Shown here piece after piece: positions 60,197 to 64,000 of a stretch of 64,000 bases of DNA. Position numbers and translations under genes: made by a program. Every line of letters starts with the position of its first letter. The first letter of the stretch is position 1. Origin of the DNA: Demequina gelatinilytica (lineage in GTDB: Bacteria; Actinomycetota; Actinomycetes; Actinomycetales; Demequinaceae). The notes under the pieces are model-generated. The model was not told where the DNA came from and did not search any database. It worked only from the letters and a program-made list of their open reading frames with translations. The DNA lies in contig NZ_BBLV01000002.1 of NCBI RefSeq assembly GCF_000971115.1, forward strand, positions 124,001 through 188,000, given 5' to 3'.

Positions 60197-61678
60197 TCAG
60201 TACGCGCCCTTGCCCGCCACCACGGCCCACGCCGTCTTCGCGACGATGAGCGCATCCATGCCCAGGCTCCAGTTCTCCGTGTAGTAGAGATCCAGACGCA
60301 CCGACTGCTCCCACGTGAGATCCGAGCGGCCGCTCACCTGCCACAGGCCCGTGAGACCCGGCCGCACCAGCTGGCGGCGCGCCACGCGCTCGTCCCACGC
60401 CTCCGTCTCGCTGAGCAGCGGCGGGCGCGGTCCCACGATCGACATCTCGCCCCGCAGCACGTTGAACAGCTGCGGCAGCTCGTCCAGCGAGTAGCGGCGC
60501 AGCACCTTGCCCACGCGCGTCACGCGCGGGTCGTCGTGCATCTTGAACAGGACGCCGTTGCCGTCGCTGTCGAGCTGGAGCTCAGCGAGCCGCGACTCGG
60601 CGTCCGTGTACATCGAGCGGAACTTGAGCATCTCGAACAGCTGGTGGTCGCGACCCACGCGCGCCTGCCTGAACAGCACCGGTCCGGGGCTGGTGAGCTT
60701 GATCGCCAGCGCGATCACGGCCATCGGGACCGCGAGCACCACCACCGCGAGGAACGCGCCCACGCGATCCGCGACGGTCTTGAGCGCCAGCTTGGGACCG
60801 CTGAACTGCGGCTCCTCGACGTGAAGGAGCGGCAGGCCCTCGACCGGCGACATCTGCACGCGCGGGCCGGCGACGTCCACCATGGAGGGCACCACGATCA
60901 GCCCGATGCCCGAGCCCTCGAGCGACCACCCGAGCGAGCGCGCCTCGCGCAGGGACATCGCGTCGTTACCGGAGAGCAGGATGTACTCGGCGCCGATCGC
61001 GCCCGCCTGGACCACCGCATCGTCCAGCGGCCCCAGCACGGGCACGCCGTCGACCTCGAGCACCTCGGAAGGCACGGTCCCCGGCGGGGTGCACACGCCC
61101 ACCACGTGGTAGCCGGCGCGGCGCGCGCCGTTGAGGCGACGCACCATCTGCTCGGAGGTCCGCAGCGGCCCCACTACCAGCACCTGCGCCTGCAGGTGCC
61201 CGGCGTCGCGTTGCGCGTGGATCCAGAGCCGCCACGCGCCGCGGTAGACCAGCAGCACCAGCGTCCCGAGGGGGATCGCGAAGAAGAGGTAGCCGCGGCT
61301 GATGTCGAGCTTCAGCACGAACGCAACGGTCGCGACGATCCCGAAGGTCCAGAAGCCCGCCGCGAGCACACGCTGGAACTCCTGCGGGCCGTGGCCCAGG
61401 ATGCGCGGCGAGCGCGAGCGGGTCGCGGACAGCTGGACCATCCACAGCAAGCCGATCGCGATGGTCACCAGCAGGTAGGGCGGCGCCAGGTCTCCCGAGA
61501 CCCGCTCGAGAGGGTTCCAGCCGAAGCGGGCCGCCTGGGCCATGGTCATGACGAGCGCGACCACAAAGAAATCGGAGAACACAAGCCGCAAAAGGTACTT
61601 CCGTGACCATCCGGTGCGGCCGTGCATCCGTTCCGCCGATGCGCGCGGAAGTGCGGTGGCCCCCAGCGTCACGGGCAC
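60197..61678 (-). CDS. Polyprenyl-phosphate sugar-1-phosphate transferase, WbaP/CpsE type (second)
   Basis: The 493-residue initiating transferase is closely similar to the first copy along its length: QVLVVGPLRTSEQMVRRLNG, FEMLKFRSM, YSLDELPQLFNVLRGEMSIV and VGPRP. It is the first gene of the long run reaching down to 49.1 kb. Starts at GTG 61678 or GTG 61672 are both plausible. A perfect CRP-type operator lies 25 bases upstream in the gap shared with the divergent kinase gene. Confidence 0.92.
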   Translation of the reverse strand: MPVTLGATALPRASAERMHGRTGWSRKYLLRLVFSDFFVVALVMTMAQAARFGWNPLERVSGDLAPPYLLVTIAIGLLWMVQLSATRSRSPRILGHGPQEFQRVLAAGFWTFGIVATVAFVLKLDISRGYLFFAIPLGTLVLLVYRGAWRLWIHAQRDAGHLQAQVLVVGPLRTSEQMVRRLNGARRAGYHVVGVCTPPGTVPSEVLEVDGVPVLGPLDDAVVQAGAIGAEYILLSGNDAMSLREARSLGWSLEGSGIGLIVVPSMVDVAGPRVQMSPVEGLPLLHVEEPQFSGPKLALKTVADRVGAFLAVVVLAVPMAVIALAIKLTSPGPVLFRQARVGRDHQLFEMLKFRSMYTDAESRLAELQLDSDGNGVLFKMHDDPRVTRVGKVLRRYSLDELPQLFNVLRGEMSIVGPRPPLLSETEAWDERVARRQLVRPGLTGLWQVSGRSDLTWEQSVRLDLYYTENWSLGMDALIVAKTAWAVVAGKGAY

Positions 61679-61702
61679 AGGTTATCGGCAAACTTCGCCT
61701 TG

Positions 61703-61718
61703 TGTGAAGCAGGTCACA
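61703..61718. promoter_or_regulatory. Perfect CRP/GlxR-type operator TGTGA-N6-TCACA in divergent promoter
   Basis: The sequence TGTGAAGCAGGTCACA extends by one further G/C match on each side. It sits in the 140-base gap between the sugar transferase (-) and the tyrosine kinase (+), nearer the transferase. It is a good candidate for cAMP- or CRP-family control of polysaccharide initiation. Confidence 0.7.
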
Positions 61719-61818
61719 CCTATGTCCCAAATGTGCTTGTAGACGTGCAACAAAGCCGTGAGATGCGCATGGAACAATGCACCCGGCGGCGCCGGAGGTG
61801 CGCCGGCTGGGGAGAGCT

Positions 61819-63204
61819 GTGGAACTTCAGGACTATCTTCGTATCCTTCGCAAGCATTGGTTCGCGATCCTCGCGCTGACGGTGCTCGGCACCGGTGCGG
61901 GCGTCGCCTACTCGATGCTCGCGACGCCCGTCTACACGGCCTCCGCGAAGGTCTTCGTGTCCACCAGCGGCTCCAGCTCCGTCGCGGACCTGGCACAGGG
62001 CAACTCCTTCACCCAGCAGCGCGTCAAGACGTACGCGGACCTGGTCACCACCTCCGCGGTGCTCCAGCCGACCATCGACGCGCTCGAGCTGCCCATGTCG
62101 GTGAGCGAGCTGCGCGGCAGCCTCTCCGCCTCGACGCCGCTCAACACCACCGTGATCGACGTGACCGTCACCAACGCGGACCCCGTGTTCGCCGCGGTGC
62201 TCGCGGGCGCGACCTCCGAGCAGCTCATCGAGACCGTCGAGGAGATCGAGACCACCGACCCGCTCGAGGGCTCCCCCGTGCGCCTGTCCGTGGTGCAGGA
62301 GCCCGAGGTCCCCACGGTCCCCACCTCCCCCAACAGCAAGCTCAACGCCGCGCTGGGCCTCATGCTGGGCCTCGCGCTCGGCGTGGGCTACGCGCTGCTG
62401 CGCTCCGCCCTCGACACCAAGATCCGGGGCGAGCGCGACATCGAGCGCATCACCGACGCCCCCGTGCTGGGCGGCATCGTCTTCGACCCCAAGGCCAAGC
62501 AGCGCCCGCTGATCGTCCACCAGGACGCCACGAGCCCGCGCGCCGAGTCCTTCCGCACGCTGCGCACCAACCTCCAGTTCCTGGACGCGGGTCGCACCGA
62601 GCGGTCCTTCGTCATCACCTCCTCCATCCAGTCCGAGGGCAAGTCGACCACCGCGGCCAACCTGGCGATCACGCTGGCGGACGCCGGCGCGCGCGTGCTC
62701 CTGGTCGGCGCGGACCTGCGCCGCCCCAAGGCGGGCAAGTACCTGGGCATCGAGAGCGCCGTGGGCCTCACCGACGTGCTGATCGGCCGCGTGGACCTCG
62801 AGACCGCCGTGCAGCGCTGGGGTCGCTCCGAGCTGTTCGTGCTGCCCGCGGGCGCCATCCCGCCCAACCCGTCGGAGCTCCTGGGCAGCTCGCTCATGGA
62901 GTCGCTCATCGCGCGCCTCGACAGCGAGTTCGACATCGTGCTCTACGACGCTCCCCCGCTGCTGCCCGTCACCGACGCCGCGGTCCTCGCGCGCCTGGTG
63001 GGCGGCACGGTGCTGATCGTCGCTGCGGGCCGCGCGCACGGCCCGCAGGTCGAGAGCGCCATCCAGGCCCTCGAGACCGTCGGCGCCCCGCTCTCCGGCG
63101 TGGTCCTCACCATGCTGCCCTCGAAGGGCCCTGACGCGTACGGCTACGGCCGCTACGGCTACAGCTACCAGTACAGCGAGGACGGCGCGAAGGCGAAGGC
63201 GTGA
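61819..63204 (+). CDS. Wzz/BY-kinase polysaccharide co-polymerase (third)
   Basis: The 461-residue membrane kinase is nearly the same as the second copy. It has two membrane helices, Walker A QSEGKSTT, Walker A' VLLVGADLRRP with the same Gly replacing the first Asp, Walker B VLYDAPP and the tail YGYGRYGYSYQY. DNA around Walker A is almost identical in the two copies (AAGTCGACCACCGCGGCCAA is shared exactly). GTG at 61819 has GGGGAG upstream. It diverges from the sugar transferase gene exactly as in the first block. Confidence 0.92.
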   Translation: MELQDYLRILRKHWFAILALTVLGTGAGVAYSMLATPVYTASAKVFVSTSGSSSVADLAQGNSFTQQRVKTYADLVTTSAVLQPTIDALELPMSVSELRGSLSASTPLNTTVIDVTVTNADPVFAAVLAGATSEQLIETVEEIETTDPLEGSPVRLSVVQEPEVPTVPTSPNSKLNAALGLMLGLALGVGYALLRSALDTKIRGERDIERITDAPVLGGIVFDPKAKQRPLIVHQDATSPRAESFRTLRTNLQFLDAGRTERSFVITSSIQSEGKSTTAANLAITLADAGARVLLVGADLRRPKAGKYLGIESAVGLTDVLIGRVDLETAVQRWGRSELFVLPAGAIPPNPSELLGSSLMESLIARLDSEFDIVLYDAPPLLPVTDAAVLARLVGGTVLIVAAGRAHGPQVESAIQALETVGAPLSGVVLTMLPSKGPDAYGYGRYGYSYQYSEDGAKAKA

Positions 63205-63222
63205 CGCCACGCCGCCCCGACC

Positions 63223-63252
63223 GGGCCTCGCACCCTCCCGGGTGCGGGGCCC
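63223..63252. terminator. Hairpin after the third kinase gene
   Basis: The arms GGGCCTCGCACCC and GGGTGCGGGGCCC pair with a short CTCCC-type loop, 19 bases past the stop codon. No strong T-run follows. Confidence 0.6.
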
Positions 63253-63303
63253 GCGGCGTCTCCGGCGCATCGTGACCGGACGATGCGCTGCCCGGGAACG
63301 CAG

Positions 63304-63331
63304 AACGCCCCCGCCATCCGGCGGGGGCGTT
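63304..63331. terminator. Strong hairpin terminator between convergent genes
   Basis: AACGCCCCCGCC and GGCGGGGGCGTT form a perfect 12-base stem with loop ATCC, followed by TCCTGT. It sits 18 bases from the stop of the minus-strand LSSTG gene and 100 bases past the kinase stop, and could serve both. Confidence 0.75.
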
Positions 63332-63348
63332 CCTGTGAAGCGGAAGTC

Positions 63349-63912
63349 CTAGACGTTGGTACGGCGACGGGCCGCGAACGCGACCGCGCCGGCACCCACG
63401 ACCAGCAGCGCGCCCGCGCCGATGACCAGGCCGGCGTTGTCGAAGCCGGTGCTCGACAGCTCATCGTCGCTGCCCGAGGCCGAGCTGTCCGAGCCGGTGC
63501 CCGAGTCGGTGCCCGAACCGGAGCCCGCGCCCTCGGTGTCGTCCGCCGCGACCACGGTGATGGTCGCGGTATCCACCGGCTCGCCGTCGACGATCGCGAT
63601 GACACCGATGGTGCCGGCGGCGTCGGGGGCGTCGAAGGTCAGCACCGAGGTGCCGCCCACGATGTCCTGGGCGGCCGTCGACACGGTGCCGGCGACGCTG
63701 ACCAGGGTGACGTCGTCACCGCTCGTGGTGACCTGCCACACGACGGACACGCCGTCGCTGGTGAGCGTGCAGGTCGCCTGCGCGCCGGCCTCGACGGTGA
63801 GCGGGTTGCACTCCATGGAGCTGACGGTGCCGTAGTCCTCGGCAGAGGCGGCGGTCGGAGCGAGCGCGAGCGCCGTGCCGGCGGCAAGCGTCGCGAAGGT
63901 ACGGATCTTCAT
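63349..63912 (-). CDS. Cell-wall-anchored beta-rich protein with LSSTG sorting signal
   Basis: The 187-residue exported protein has a signal peptide (FATLAAGTALALAPTAASA), a beta-rich domain with Cys at 35 and 48 (13 apart, as in the first copy), and a Ser/Gly/Asp spacer of about 25 residues. The sorting signal is LSSTG (152-156) with hydrophobic stretch GLVIGAGALLVVGAGAVAFAA and RRR. GGGAGGG lies seven bases before the ATG. It follows the third kinase gene just as the first copy follows the second kinase after the thermonuclease gene. It may tether the polysaccharide or its assembly machinery to the wall; this is inference from repeated co-location. Confidence 0.82.
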   Translation of the reverse strand: MKIRTFATLAAGTALALAPTAASAEDYGTVSSMECNPLTVEAGAQATCTLTSDGVSVVWQVTTSGDDVTLVSVAGTVSTAAQDIVGGTSVLTFDAPDAAGTIGVIAIVDGEPVDTATITVVAADDTEGAGSGSGTDSGTGSDSSASGSDDELSSTGFDNAGLVIGAGALLVVGAGAVAFAARRRTNV

Positions 63913-64000
63913 GGCAGTGCCCTCCCAGTGTTGGCGCCCTCAGCGGCAGCCACAGTTGCGTCTCCGCAAGATTAACAGCCTTCTACCAGGTATTCGACAC

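Overview
The window looks like one contiguous piece of a high-GC actinobacterial chromosome. Third positions are almost always G or C, GTG and occasional TTG starts are common, and genes overlap by ATGA, GTGA or TTGA. The first 16 kb carries the gene order typical of Micrococcales (tilS-hpt-ftsH-folE-folP-folBK-DUF3180 and a PH-domain/DUF2520 operon). A Demequina- or Cellulomonas-like member of Micrococcales is the best guess. I infer this from synteny and sequence style, not from a search. I see no rRNA, tRNA, CRISPR array, transposase or prophage.

Positions 1-16.6 kb are housekeeping. A minus-strand run encodes folate synthesis, FtsH, purine salvage, tRNA-Ile lysidine synthesis and a D-alanyl-D-alanine carboxypeptidase. 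It is followed by ppa (+), an NlpC/P60 wall hydrolase (-) and a first metX (+). The usual hpt-ftsH junction is split by a DUF559 nuclease-fold gene that has palindromic repeats on both sides.

Positions 16.6-25.6 kb carry a sulfotransferase, an acyltransferase, a metY-metX operon (so metX occurs twice) and six exported proteins. The six share one twin-arginine-type signal (RRR..GAAW..PA) and little else. A perfect TGTGA-N6-TCACA operator lies upstream of one of them.

Positions 25.7-64 kb form a very large exopolysaccharide region with two partly redundant Wzx/Wzy systems. It has three tyrosine-autokinase/chain-length proteins, two polyprenyl-phosphate sugar transferases, two flippases, two polymerases, about ten glycosyltransferases and five clustered sulfotransferases. 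The predicted product is a sulfated, surface-attached or secreted polysaccharide. Inside this region is an unusual operon: an HPr-kinase-like protein fused to a phosphatase-fold domain that has lost its catalytic Cys, two PqqD-like proteins, a nucleotidyltransferase-family protein and a tyrosine kinase. A second DUF559 gene, again bracketed by hairpins of a different sequence family, lies at 31.9-33.0 kb. A block made of sugar transferase (-), tyrosine kinase (+) and LSxTG-anchored protein (-) occurs twice in the same orientation (42.5-47.2 and 60.2-63.9 kb). It brackets a section of visibly lower GC (about 49-58 kb) that looks horizontally acquired.

The strongest candidates for something undescribed are: (1) DUF559 genes packaged between paired hairpins; (2) the HprK-pseudophosphatase/PqqD operon; (3) the six-member RRR-GAAW secreted protein array; and (4) the 9-mer GCATCGTCC, which I count 29 times on the two strands in all reading frames and in non-coding DNA, far above chance.
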